Assembly (NCBI GenBank): GCA_016288675.1
Contig: JAEELC010000028.1
Location: 1-8,368 of the forward strand
From: Acholeplasmatales bacterium
Lineage (GTDB): Bacteria > Bacillota_I > Bacilli_A > Acholeplasmatales > Anaeroplasmataceae
DNA: 8,368 nt
Direction: 5' to 3'
The position numbers and the translations under genes are program-made. Positions within the stretch are counted from its first letter, which is position 1. Each line of letters begins with the position of its first letter. Of this stretch, positions 1-6,859 are shown in pieces. A model generated the notes under the pieces. It ran no database searches. It was not told the DNA's origin and was given only the letters and a program-made list of their open reading frames with translations.

Positions 1-22
1 CAGGATCGAACTCTCCAAAAAA
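1..22 (-). rRNA. 16S rRNA gene, 5' end only (runs off left edge)
   Basis: On the minus strand the last bases of the window read GGAGAGTTCGATCCTG (positions 16 to 1). This is the conserved start of bacterial 16S rRNA, the site of the universal 27F primer. It differs from the commonest form by C in place of the third T of GAGTTTGATC. The exact mature 5' end is not visible; about position 22 is assumed by analogy with Bacillus, where a few U-rich bases precede GGAGAG. A matching promoter and leader lie immediately upstream, which supports the start of an rRNA operon rather than a chance match. Confidence 0.9.
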
Positions 23-32
23 TTTATTTCTT

Positions 33-45
33 GGTGAAATTCACC
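33..45 (-). other. Hairpin in the 16S rRNA leader, just before the mature end
   Basis: GGTGAA and TTCACC flank a single base, giving a perfect small inverted repeat about 10 bases upstream of the probable 16S 5' end. Such elements in rRNA leaders often take part in folding or processing of pre-16S RNA. That role is inferred here. The partner strand of the long 16S processing stem would lie downstream of the 16S gene, outside the window. A second perfect palindrome, TCTTAATTAAGA, sits at 71-82. Confidence 0.45.
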
Positions 46-120
46 TTTTTGCTCAAAATATTATGTTTAATCTTAATTAAGAATTAACCATTTTGTATAA
101 TCGTTTTTATTGTCATTTGT

Positions 121-135
121 TCAGTTTTCAAAGAC
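121..135 (-). promoter_or_regulatory. boxA-like rRNA antitermination element
   Basis: The minus strand reads GTCTTTGAAAACTGA, very close to the TCTTTGAAAACT element found upstream of 16S genes across Bacillota. In rRNA leaders boxA is bound by NusB with NusE (S10) and makes RNA polymerase resistant to termination. It lies about 30-45 nt downstream of the predicted transcription start and directly after a boxB-like hairpin, which is the expected order. Confidence 0.8.
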
Positions 136-146
136 CTAATTGCTTT

Positions 147-162
147 GTTGAATTTCTTCAAC
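147..162 (-). promoter_or_regulatory. boxB-like hairpin of the rRNA leader
   Basis: The minus strand reads GTTGAAGAAATTCAAC: a perfect 6-bp stem closed by a GAAA tetraloop. It lies between the rRNA promoter and the boxA-like element. The position and the purine-rich tetraloop match boxB hairpins of Nus-type antitermination sites. The structure is seen directly; the function is inferred from the arrangement. Confidence 0.6.
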
Positions 163-172
163 GCGCTCATTT

Positions 173-201
173 AGTATACTCCAAATGACATTTAGTGTCA
201 A
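173..201 (-). promoter_or_regulatory. Strong sigma-A promoter of the rRNA operon
   Basis: The minus strand carries TTGACA (201-196), a 17-nt spacer and TATACT (178-173): a perfect -35, optimal spacing and a -10 with one mismatch. About 30 bases upstream of the -35 (202-230) are almost pure A/T with A-tracts, resembling an UP element for the RNA polymerase alpha subunits. Transcription should begin near 166-167, giving a leader of roughly 145 nt before 16S. The strength fits rRNA. No convincing second tandem promoter is visible between this one and the terminator at 260-288. Confidence 0.9.
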
Positions 202-259
202 CAATTATTTTTGATATTTTATCATTTTTTTTGCCCTTTTTTATAAAGTAAAATAAATC

Positions 260-288
260 AAAAAAAGGTGCATATAAAGCACCTTTTT
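260..288 (-). terminator. Intrinsic terminator of the guanine deaminase gene
   Basis: On the minus strand GGTGC and GCACC flank a 7-nt A/T loop. Five flanking A:T pairs extend the stem to 10 bp, and a run of seven T follows. It begins 9 nt after the guaD stop codon. The A-tract before the stem is also U-rich in the opposite direction, so it may work both ways. It separates guaD transcription from the rRNA promoter. Confidence 0.88.
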
Positions 289-296
289 CGTCAAAA

Positions 297-752
297 TTAG
301 TAATTAACTTTGTCTTGAATGCTCATATATTTGTCATAAAGCTTTAAGCATTCATCACGATCTAATTCTGTTTGGAAAATATTTTTCTTTTCTTCTGTCA
401 TATTGTAGAAAATTTCATCACGGAAACCAATCTTATCTGTATCCTTAACATTGCATCCGTAATATACTTTATCAATATTAGCCCAAAGAATTGCACCAAA
501 GCACATTGGACAAGGTTCACCTGTTGTATATAATGTACAACCAGTTAAATCAAATGTACCTAATTTAGCACATGCATCTCTTATAGCTTCCATTTCCCCA
601 TGACAAGTAGGATCATGCTTAAGAACAACCCTATTATGTCCTCTTCCTACAATTTCTTCTCCTTTAACAATTACACACCCAAATGGACCTCCATCACCAG
701 CAGTTATACCTTTTGTAGCTTCTTCAATAGCTAAAAACATATATTTATTCAT
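297..752 (-). CDS. guaD: Guanine deaminase (cytidine deaminase superfamily)
   Basis: Predicted to hydrolyse guanine to xanthine and ammonia in the cytosol, in purine salvage or catabolism. At 151 aa it is near the 156 aa of Bacillus subtilis GuaD. The N-terminal GDGGPFG block (19-25) is typical of this group. Zinc ligands are H51 with proton-shuttle E53, and C81/C84 in PCPMC (80-84). The usual HAE triplet reads HGE. The C-terminal part fits GuaD rather than TadA: GFRD at 109-112 places an Asp where GuaD has Asp114, and the protein ends in Tyr like the substrate-contacting C-terminal Tyr156 of the domain-swapped GuaD. The ATG follows AAAGGA by about 9 nt. It has its own promoter and terminator. 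Another purine, pyrimidine or nucleoside base as substrate cannot be excluded. Confidence 0.85.
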   Translation of the reverse strand: MNKYMFLAIEEATKGITAGDGGPFGCVIVKGEEIVGRGHNRVVLKHDPTCHGEMEAIRDACAKLGTFDLTGCTLYTTGEPCPMCFGAILWANIDKVYYGCNVKDTDKIGFRDEIFYNMTEEKKNIFQTELDRDECLKLYDKYMSIQDKVNY

Positions 753-777
753 TTTGATCAGTCCTTTCTTTAAACGT

Positions 778-806
778 ATTATACCAAATCTAAATAAAAA
801 AATAAA
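778..806 (-). promoter_or_regulatory. Extended -10 promoter for guaD
   Basis: The minus strand reads TGGTATAAT (786-778): a perfect -10 preceded by the TGN of an extended -10. The -35 position 17 nt upstream (806-801, TTTATT) is poor and lies in the T-tract of the preceding rseP terminator. A start near 771 would leave a 5' UTR of only about 18 nt, just enough for the AAAGGA ribosome binding site. The extended -10 probably compensates for the weak -35. Confidence 0.75.
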
Positions 807-827
807 TACTGGTGCAAGACCAGTATT
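800..827 (-). terminator. Intrinsic terminator after rseP
   Basis: AATACTGGT and its exact complement form a 9-bp stem with a 5-nt loop (805-827), starting directly after the rseP stop codon. The minus-strand tail (804 downward) is T-rich but broken by A (TTATTTTTTTATTT). It closes the uppS-cdsA-dxr-rseP unit. Confidence 0.8.
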
Positions 828-2531
828 TTACTTATTAAATAATCTTCTAATATCATTACCAGTAACATAGATGAATAAAGCAAATAATAATACGTATGCA
901 ATTAAATTAATAACAGCTTCCACCTTCTTATTTGGCTTTCTGCCTGTTATTAATTCATATAATACAAATACTATTCTTCCACCATCTAATGCTGGAATAG
1001 GTAATAAATTCATTAGACCAATGTTTATTGAAAGCATAGCCACAAAGAATAAGAATGCAGCAATACCTGCAGTTAAATAATTCGATACCATTGAATAGAT
1101 ACCTACAACAGAGCTCATATTCTTTAAGCCAATTGTACGAGCACCATTTGATGGAGCTACCAAAACCTTAAGTGTTCTAACAACTAAGCTAAAATATGAA
1201 CCAGCTTTTTCAAAAGCTTGTTCCATACATAAAGAAAAATTTCTATATGTTGTTGGTGATACACCAAAAATATAACGAATTGATGCTACATTTTGTGCAT
1301 TTAATACTTCTTTAGAATAAGCGACAGTACGTTTAGAAATCTTTTCTTGTCCAAATGTAACAAAACCATTTTCATCAATTGTACCTTCTTTAACTTTAAA
1401 TGAAACAGTTAAAGAGTCATTTGCATATTCACCAGTTGAAGAATCATAAGCCCCTAAAATTTTGCTAATTAAATCTTCCCATCCGTTTACATCTTGATAA
1501 TCACTAGATTCATCATATGATTTACCATTCCATAAAGATACTTTAACACCTGTGATTAAATCGCCACGTTTAACTTTATAATCATGTCCTATGTCTTTAT
1601 CATCATATTCAATACCAACAGTACCTAATAAGGCTCCATTAACATTTTCTAAAGTTTTAGGTAGATCGTCATTAGTAATACCAACCTTATATAAATAAAC
1701 AGTTGGTAATATTTCTTTTGTATGATTACCATCTAGATCACTATAAGTTAAAACAATTGGTTCATATGAATCACAATAGCTATTATTTACAGTTGATTGG
1801 AAATCAGTCCAAGACTTAATTTCATAAGTTTTACCTTTATATTCGATTTTTTCAAGTTTAGCACCGCTCTTAATTCCAGCATTAGCAAAAGCACTAGCTT
1901 CGCCAACCTCACCAATTACATTGGAATTAGCATTAGGTACTCCTTGTGCAAAGGAAGCAATAATACAAAATAATAAACCTAATACAAAATTCATTGCTGC
2001 ACCTGCTATTAGAATAGCAATACGTTGCCAAATCTTTTTGGAATCAAATGATTCCTTATATGGAACTAAAGGTGTTTTTTCAGTTTTAGATAATACATAT
2101 AAAGCGTTATCTAAAACTGGGTAGGTAATTAAATTATCTTCTACTTCAATATCAATTTCTAAAGGCTCACCATGTAAGCTTTTAAGTTCAACACGACGAA
2201 CAATACCGCGAACATCTGCATGCATACGTGTATCACAAATAAATTCTGATACAGCTCCATCAGTTAAATTAAGACCAATTTCTTTATTCTTCTCAATGTA
2301 AAGCTCTGACTCATTACCATCTACCATAGCTACATATCCACCAAGTGGAATCCAGCGTAATGAAATAGTTGTTTCTTTACTTTTCCATTGCTTAATAATT
2401 GGTCCCATACCAATAGAGAATTCAAGGCATTTAACACCGCATTTTCTAGCAATAAAGAAATGTCCTGCTTCATGAACAAGAATAATTATACCAATTACCA
2501 ATATAAACGCGATTATAGATACTAATACCAT
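828..2531 (-). CDS. rseP: Site-2-type intramembrane zinc metalloprotease RseP/RasP
   Basis: A membrane protease that cleaves transmembrane segments, for example anti-sigma factors and remnant signal peptides in B. subtilis. The HExxH zinc site (H20, E21, H24) is in the first membrane segment (about 1-24). WIPLGGYVAM (60-69) is the membrane-re-entrant strand. TM2 is about 171-195, TM3 about 485-508, and NLLPIPALDGGR (508-519) supplies the third metal ligand D516. TM4 is about 540-557. A PDZ domain lies at about 205-277 and a second PDZ-like stretch at about 305-405. The latter largely explains the length: 567 aa against about 420-450 in B. subtilis and E. coli. The ATG shares one base with the dxr stop (TAATG), with a purine-rich GGGGGAAGAG upstream, so translation is probably coupled. 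Last gene of its unit. The substrate here is unknown. Confidence 0.95.
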   Translation of the reverse strand: MVLVSIIAFILVIGIIILVHEAGHFFIARKCGVKCLEFSIGMGPIIKQWKSKETTISLRWIPLGGYVAMVDGNESELYIEKNKEIGLNLTDGAVSEFICDTRMHADVRGIVRRVELKSLHGEPLEIDIEVEDNLITYPVLDNALYVLSKTEKTPLVPYKESFDSKKIWQRIAILIAGAAMNFVLGLLFCIIASFAQGVPNANSNVIGEVGEASAFANAGIKSGAKLEKIEYKGKTYEIKSWTDFQSTVNNSYCDSYEPIVLTYSDLDGNHTKEILPTVYLYKVGITNDDLPKTLENVNGALLGTVGIEYDDKDIGHDYKVKRGDLITGVKVSLWNGKSYDESSDYQDVNGWEDLISKILGAYDSSTGEYANDSLTVSFKVKEGTIDENGFVTFGQEKISKRTVAYSKEVLNAQNVASIRYIFGVSPTTYRNFSLCMEQAFEKAGSYFSLVVRTLKVLVAPSNGARTIGLKNMSSVVGIYSMVSNYLTAGIAAFLFFVAMLSINIGLMNLLPIPALDGGRIVFVLYELITGRKPNKKVEAVINLIAYVLLFALFIYVTGNDIRRLFNK

Positions 2532-3679
2532 TAATCTCTTCCCCCATAAGTTGAATATATTTCATCTTGAATTTTTTTATCTAAAGCTAAAATATTGTCA
2601 ATATTAGCTTCATCATTATATTCTTTATCTAAATACATTCTTATAATACGTTCTATGTCTAAAAATTTAATCTTACGTGCTAAAAATAAGCGTACACTAG
2701 CTTCATTAGCAGCATTTAAAACAGTTGGATATAATCCACCTTTTTTACCAGCTTCATATGCATAAGCTAGGCAAGGAAATCTATCTTGAGATAATTCAGC
2801 AAAATGCATAGTTGCAAGTTTAGCCAAATCTAGTGTTTCACTTTCAAAATCTTCATGATGAGGATATAAAATAGCATAACTAATTGGTCCTCTCATATCT
2901 GCAACACCTAATTCCGCTTTTATCATATGATCTTTAAATTCTACTAAAGAATGCACAACACTTTCTTTATGCATAATAGTTTTTATATGATCATAATCAA
3001 TGTGGAAAAGATGGTGAGCTTCCATAACTTCAAAGCCTTTATTCATCATAGTAGCTGAATCAATAGTAATCTTTTCACCCATACTCCAGTTTGGGTGCTT
3101 AAGTGCATCATCACGTGTTACATCAACTAATTCTTCACGAGTTTTATCTCTAAATGAACCACCTGATGCAGTAATAATTAAATTTAATATTTCATCATGC
3201 GATTCACCTTGAATACATTGCCAAATAGCAGAGTGCTCAGAGTCAATAGGATATAAATTCACGTTATATTCTTTAATTAAAGAATTAATGATATCTCCTG
3301 CCATTACTAAAGTTTCTTTATTAGCTAGTGCAATATCCTTATGAGCTTTAATAGCATACACTGTAGGCTTTAAACCTGAGCTACCTACTAGCGCATTAAT
3401 TAAAAGCTCATTTTCATGTCTATGAAGACTTGCAATATATAATAATCCTTCATCACCATATACACATTCAAAAGAAGAGTCTTTAAAAGACTCCATATCT
3501 TCTTTTTTTCTAAAGCATACGACACTAGGATTAGTTAAATTAATAATCTCACGAGCCTTGTTTAGGTCATGGCCTACGCTTATAGCTTCCACTTTAAAAA
3601 CATCTTTATGTTTATTTAAAATATCCACGCTTTGTGTACCAATAGAACCACAAGAGCCTAATAAATATACATATCTCAT
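2531..3679 (-). CDS. dxr: 1-deoxy-D-xylulose 5-phosphate reductoisomerase
   Basis: Converts DXP to 2-C-methyl-D-erythritol 4-phosphate with NADPH, the committed step of the MEP isoprenoid pathway. The cytosolic protein is 382 aa, a normal length. The NADPH-binding N-terminus reads LLGSCGSIGTQS (6-17), with Cys10 in place of the usual Thr of GSTGSIG. ALANKE (117-122) is present. Metal ligands are D146 and E148 (DSEHS) and E217 in NKGFE. The flexible-loop region with HPNWSMG (195-201) and SATMMNKG (208-215) is intact, as is the C-terminal PTVLNAANEA (318-327). The start lies 4 nt after the cdsA stop, and no good Shine-Dalgarno sequence precedes it (the upstream is TAATTGGTTATAATAAT-like). Expression probably depends on termination-reinitiation from cdsA. 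Its presence implies MEP, not mevalonate, supply of the substrate for UppS. Confidence 0.96.
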   Translation of the reverse strand: MRYVYLLGSCGSIGTQSVDILNKHKDVFKVEAISVGHDLNKAREIINLTNPSVVCFRKKEDMESFKDSSFECVYGDEGLLYIASLHRHENELLINALVGSSGLKPTVYAIKAHKDIALANKETLVMAGDIINSLIKEYNVNLYPIDSEHSAIWQCIQGESHDEILNLIITASGGSFRDKTREELVDVTRDDALKHPNWSMGEKITIDSATMMNKGFEVMEAHHLFHIDYDHIKTIMHKESVVHSLVEFKDHMIKAELGVADMRGPISYAILYPHHEDFESETLDLAKLATMHFAELSQDRFPCLAYAYEAGKKGGLYPTVLNAANEASVRLFLARKIKFLDIERIIRMYLDKEYNDEANIDNILALDKKIQDEIYSTYGGRD

Positions 3680-3683
3680 ATTA

Positions 3684-4667
3684 TTATAACCAATTAAATG
3701 TTACTGCTAGCTCAGGAGTTATAATAGCAAGAATACTAAATATTGTAAGTAAGAACATTGCAGCGAATAATGCTGAATCAAATCTATCTAAAACTCCACC
3801 ATGACCTGGGAATAAATTACCATAATCTTTAATTTCATAAGTTCTCTTAAGCTTACTAGCTACAAGGTCACCTAATTGAGAAATAATAGATGTAAATAAA
3901 GTAAATGAAAATAACATAAATATTATTTCAACAGCATTTAATCTTTCTAAAAATGCTGAATCAATAAATGGCGCAGCATGAAGTAAAGTTTTAGCTTCTA
4001 CTGGTCCAAATAATGATCCAAACATCTTGCCATAAAATAATGCAAAGCAAGTACCAACAATAGTTGCAATTAATGTACCACCAATACTACCTTCCCAAGT
4101 TTTATGTGGAGAAATATGAGGGCACATCTTATTTTTACCAATCAAGCTACCAACAACATATGCAAATACATCTGTTAAAATTGTAATTAAGAACATATAT
4201 AAGATAAATCTTAAACCAATAGATCTTAATACAGTTAAAGCGGCAAAACCAACACCAGCATAAATTAAAATAGTTAATGCTTTACCTATATCAGCACCAT
4301 CAAATTCTCTATATACAACAAGTAATGAGAATAATACTACGGTACATAAAATTATCATTGGTAAAAAACCAATATTAATATTAAATGTCTTTAATATATT
4401 AGATGCAATTGTAGGATCTGCGTTCATCCAAATTCTTTGCCATTCTGTAACAGCAGAAAAATATACAAGTAGAGAACACAACATAATTATAAATTTAGAA
4501 ATTCCAGGGAATTTCTTTTTCTTTTCATACATATGTATAAGTTCATATGATGCAATACATGATAACCCAATCATCATAATCTGATAGAACACAAACATTT
4601 CTCTCATGATTAGGACTGGAATAAATATTGCAAGCATGAATATACCAGTTATAGTTCTTTTTTTCAT
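3684..4667 (-). CDS. cdsA: Phosphatidate cytidylyltransferase (CDP-diglyceride synthase)
   Basis: Integral membrane enzyme joining CTP and phosphatidic acid to CDP-diacylglycerol, the branch point of phospholipid synthesis. The CDP-diglyceride synthase signature is complete at 271-297: SKLKR, KD (280-281), PGHGG (287-291) and DRFD (294-297). The conserved block DVFAYVVGSLIGKNK (166-180) and PHKTWEGSIGG (187-197) is also present. About eight hydrophobic segments are visible, for example 8-20, 25-42, 57-72, 101-118, 130-147, 153-172, 196-212, 247-266 and 299-317. At 327 aa it is longer than the common 260-285. The extra length lies in loops around 75-100 and 212-245. The ATG shares its A with the uppS stop (TAATG), and an AGGAGA ribosome binding site lies 7 nt upstream inside uppS. 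Confidence 0.95.
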   Translation of the reverse strand: MKKRTITGIFMLAIFIPVLIMREMFVFYQIMMIGLSCIASYELIHMYEKKKKFPGISKFIIMLCSLLVYFSAVTEWQRIWMNADPTIASNILKTFNINIGFLPMIILCTVVLFSLLVVYREFDGADIGKALTILIYAGVGFAALTVLRSIGLRFILYMFLITILTDVFAYVVGSLIGKNKMCPHISPHKTWEGSIGGTLIATIVGTCFALFYGKMFGSLFGPVEAKTLLHAAPFIDSAFLERLNAVEIIFMLFSFTLFTSIISQLGDLVASKLKRTYEIKDYGNLFPGHGGVLDRFDSALFAAMFLLTIFSILAIITPELAVTFNWL

Positions 4668-5401
4668 TATTTATTCTCCTTTAATCCACCAAAGCGACGA
4701 TTTCTATTTTGGTAATTTTCAATCGCTTTTAGTAATTCTTCCTCATTAAAATCAGGCCAATATACATCAGTAAAATATAATTCAGCATAAGCAAGTTGAA
4801 GTAATAGATAATTAGATAATCTAATTTCTCCACTAGTTCTAATTAATAAATCTACTGGTGGTAAATCACGAGTATATAAGTAATTATATATTGTTTTTTC
4901 ATCTACATCACTTTCTTTTAAACGACCATTATTTAAATCATGATGCATTTCAAGAACAGCGTTCTTAACTTCGTCAAGAGAACCATAATCAACACAAAGT
5001 GTTAAAACTAGACCAGTGTGATTAGCTGTTTCTTTCTCTAAATCTTCAATAGTTTCAAGTAAAGGGCGAGGTAATCTATCACGTCTTCCTACCATTTTTA
5101 TTTTCGTAGTAGAATTAATTATAGAACTCTTATAACGTTCTATATATCTAACAGGCTTTGTCATTAAATAATTTACTTCATCACTAGGGCGTTTCCAGTT
5201 TTCTGTTGAGAAACAATATACTGTCATATATTTGACGCCAATTTGAGAAGCATAATGTGCAATATCTCTTATATTAAAGGCACCTTTTCTGTGTCCAAAA
5301 GTACGTGGCATTAGTCTCTTCTTGGCCCATCTTCCATTACCATCTAAGATAATAGCGATGTGTGAAGGTACTCCACGACTGATAATTTCATTTTCGTTCA
5401 T
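4667..5401 (-). CDS. uppS: Undecaprenyl diphosphate synthase (cis-prenyltransferase)
   Basis: Condenses isopentenyl diphosphate onto farnesyl diphosphate to make the C55 lipid carrier for peptidoglycan and other wall polymers. Length is 244 aa, typical. The diphosphate-binding motif is intact: D20 and GNGRWA (21-26), with H37 in GHRKG. FSTENWKRP (64-72) and the C-terminal RTSGEIRLSN (188-197) with R188, R194 and S196 are present, as is AELYFTDVYWPDF (206-218). The normally well-conserved NYG(G/S)R motif reads DYGSL at 138-142, losing both Asn and Arg. The start follows GTGGAGTG with 9 nt spacing. It heads the second half of the cluster behind a likely promoter and feeds from dxr two genes downstream. 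A shorter-chain cis-prenyl product is possible but less likely in this context. Confidence 0.94.
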   Translation of the reverse strand: MNENEIISRGVPSHIAIILDGNGRWAKKRLMPRTFGHRKGAFNIRDIAHYASQIGVKYMTVYCFSTENWKRPSDEVNYLMTKPVRYIERYKSSIINSTTKIKMVGRRDRLPRPLLETIEDLEKETANHTGLVLTLCVDYGSLDEVKNAVLEMHHDLNNGRLKESDVDEKTIYNYLYTRDLPPVDLLIRTSGEIRLSNYLLLQLAYAELYFTDVYWPDFNEEELLKAIENYQNRNRRFGGLKENK

Positions 5402-5426
5402 AAAAAATCACTCCACTTTATTATAA

Positions 5427-5455
5427 ATTATACAATACTTAAAGTGATTTTTAAA
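5427..5455 (-). promoter_or_regulatory. Candidate promoter of uppS-cdsA-dxr-rseP
   Basis: The minus strand has a perfect TATAAT (5432-5427), a 17-nt spacer and a moderate TTTAAA (5455-5450; 4 of 6 matches to TTGACA). A second TATAAT at 5425-5420 has no matching -35. The promoter sits immediately downstream of the frr terminator, where a new start is needed. Transcription from near 5420 would leave a short 5' UTR that still contains the GTGGAGTG ribosome binding site. Confidence 0.6.
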
Positions 5456-5460
5456 GTAAA

Positions 5461-5484
5461 AGAAAAAGGTGGATAAAATCCACC
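5461..5484 (-). terminator. Intrinsic terminator after frr
   Basis: GGTGGAT and ATCCACC pair perfectly (7 bp) around a 3-nt loop, followed on the minus strand by TTTTTCTTTTAC. It starts 8 nt after the frr stop codon and divides the conserved cluster. It is probably partial or complete before the downstream promoter at 5427-5455. Confidence 0.85.
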
Positions 5485-5492
5485 CTAAAGTA

Positions 5493-6047
5493 CTAAATAG
5501 TCATTAATTCTTTTGACTTAGCTTCAACTGCTTCATCAACTTTCTTGATGAACTTGTCAGTTAATGCTTGAATGTCTTCTAAATAACCCTTTTCTTCATC
5601 TTCTGGAAGTTCTAATTTCTTTAATGCATCATTAGCATCACGACGAACGTTACGAACTTGAACCTTACCAGCTTCACCGTACTTAGCAACTTCTTTAACT
5701 AATTGCTTACGACGATCTTCAGTCATTTGTGGGAATACTAAACGGATACCATTACCATCATTTTGAGGAGTTAATCCTAAGCTTGATGCTGAAATAGCTT
5801 CCATAATAGCCTTTAAGCTAGTCTTGTCAAATGGCTTAATATAAAGTTGGTTAGCTTCAGGAGATGTGATAGCTGATAATTGTCTTAATTGTGTTTTAGC
5901 ACCATAATAATCAACATAAATGCTATCTAGAATATTAGGATTAGCTCTACCTGTACGAACTGTATTAAGTTCATGATGGCAAGAATCTAAAGCCTTATTC
6001 ATCTTTTCTTCATGCTCTAATAAAAGCATATCTGCTAGATCTGACAT
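5493..6047 (-). CDS. frr: Ribosome recycling factor
   Basis: Cytosolic factor that, with EF-G, splits the post-termination ribosome so that subunits can be reused. At 184 aa it matches the usual 185. The ends form the three-helix bundle, with the conserved RTGRANP (31-37) in the first long helix and VRNVRRDAND (131-140) in the second. R132 matches the functionally important Arg of the family. The small alpha/beta domain spans about 38-105 and carries YYGAKTQL (47-54) and IKPFDK (70-75). The start gives full family length and is preceded by AAAGGATT about 10 nt upstream. It lies 29 nt after pyrH, presumably co-transcribed, and is the only gene here ending in TAG. Residue C23 in the first helix looks lineage-specific. 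Confidence 0.97.
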   Translation of the reverse strand: MSDLADMLLLEHEEKMNKALDSCHHELNTVRTGRANPNILDSIYVDYYGAKTQLRQLSAITSPEANQLYIKPFDKTSLKAIMEAISASSLGLTPQNDGNGIRLVFPQMTEDRRKQLVKEVAKYGEAGKVQVRNVRRDANDALKKLELPEDEEKGYLEDIQALTDKFIKKVDEAVEAKSKELMTI

Positions 6048-6076
6048 ATAAAAATAATCCTTTCTTTTAAAATTTA

Positions 6077-6790
6077 TTATTCATTATTATCAACAAGAGT
6101 ACCAATTTCTTCGCCCTTTGCAGCACGAACAATATTGCCTTCCTTGTTCATATTGAATACTATAACCTTAAGGTCATTATCCTTGCATAAAGCAGTAGCT
6201 GTTGAATCCATAACTTGTAAATTCTTAGCAAGTACTTCAGCAAAGCTTAAATGCTTATATAATTTAGCATTTGGATTCTTACGTGGATCTGAATCATAAA
6301 CACCTTCAGTACCATTCTTAGCAAATAATACTACATCAGCCATAATTTCAGTAGCACGAAGAACACCTGCTGTATCAGTTGAGAAATAAGGAGAACCTGT
6401 TCCACCTGCGAAGATGCAAACTCTGCCCTTCTCAAAATGTCTTAAAGCTCTTCTACGAATATATGGTTCAGCAACTTCTTGAATATTTAAAGCGCTTAAA
6501 ACACGAGTAGGAACACCATGGCTCTCTAATGCGTCTTGAACAGCAATTGAATTCATAACTGTTGCAAGCATACCCATATAGTCAGCTTGTGAACGATCCA
6601 TACCGATTTCTGATGCTGTCTTACCTCTCCAGAAGTTTCCACCACCAACTACGATACCTACTTCAATACCAAGTTCACGAACTTGCTTAATTTGTTCTGC
6701 AATTTCATTAACTGTTTTTGAATCTATTCCGGCAGGTTGGCTACCTTTTAATGCCTCACCGCTCATTTTTAATAAAACTCTTTTATACAT
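6077..6790 (-). CDS. pyrH: Uridylate (UMP) kinase
   Basis: Phosphorylates UMP to UDP with ATP, the step leading to all other pyrimidine nucleotides; a cytosolic hexamer of the amino acid kinase fold, usually activated by GTP and inhibited by UTP in bacteria. At 237 aa it is of family length. K8 in LLKMSGEAL (6-14), GGGNFWRG (49-56), D70 and [13 protein letters not shown] (129-141) are intact. DSTA (195-198) and the closing GTLV (230-233) are also present. An AAGGAG ribosome binding site sits just before the ATG. No clear promoter is seen between the preceding terminator and this gene, so expression may rest on readthrough from rpsB-tsf. Confidence 0.97.
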   Translation of the reverse strand: MYKRVLLKMSGEALKGSQPAGIDSKTVNEIAEQIKQVRELGIEVGIVVGGGNFWRGKTASEIGMDRSQADYMGMLATVMNSIAVQDALESHGVPTRVLSALNIQEVAEPYIRRRALRHFEKGRVCIFAGGTGSPYFSTDTAGVLRATEIMADVVLFAKNGTEGVYDSDPRKNPNAKLYKHLSFAEVLAKNLQVMDSTATALCKDNDLKVIVFNMNKEGNIVRAAKGEEIGTLVDNNE

Positions 6791-6824
6791 TTTGATTTCT
6801 CCTTAACCACTCTTTTAAAATAAC

Positions 6825-6850
6825 AAAAAAGAGGAGCAAAATTGCTCCTC
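6825..6850 (-). terminator. Strong intrinsic terminator between tsf and pyrH
   Basis: GAGGAGCA and TGCTCCTC form an 8-9 bp GC-containing stem with a 2-4 nt loop (6831-6850), followed on the minus strand by TTTTTTGTTATTTT. It starts 9 nt after the tsf stop codon. It is the strongest-looking hairpin in the window and would reduce transcription from the highly expressed rpsB-tsf pair into pyrH-frr. Confidence 0.88.
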
Positions 6851-6859
6851 AATTGATTT

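Noticed and set aside
202..260. A second tandem rRNA promoter
   Set aside because: TATAAA- and TTGATT-like words occur, but spacing is about 10 nt instead of 16-18; the stretch is better read as an A/T-rich UP region.
297..752. tRNA adenosine deaminase TadA
   Set aside because: The DGGPFG N-terminus, the GFRD segment and the C-terminal Tyr match guanine deaminase; the C-terminal half does not look like TadA.
871..2124. Plus-strand open frames of 67-69 codons (871-1080 and 1921-2124)
   Set aside because: They lie antisense within rseP, have no ribosome binding site or recognisable protein motif, and rseP is an unambiguous family member in the other strand.
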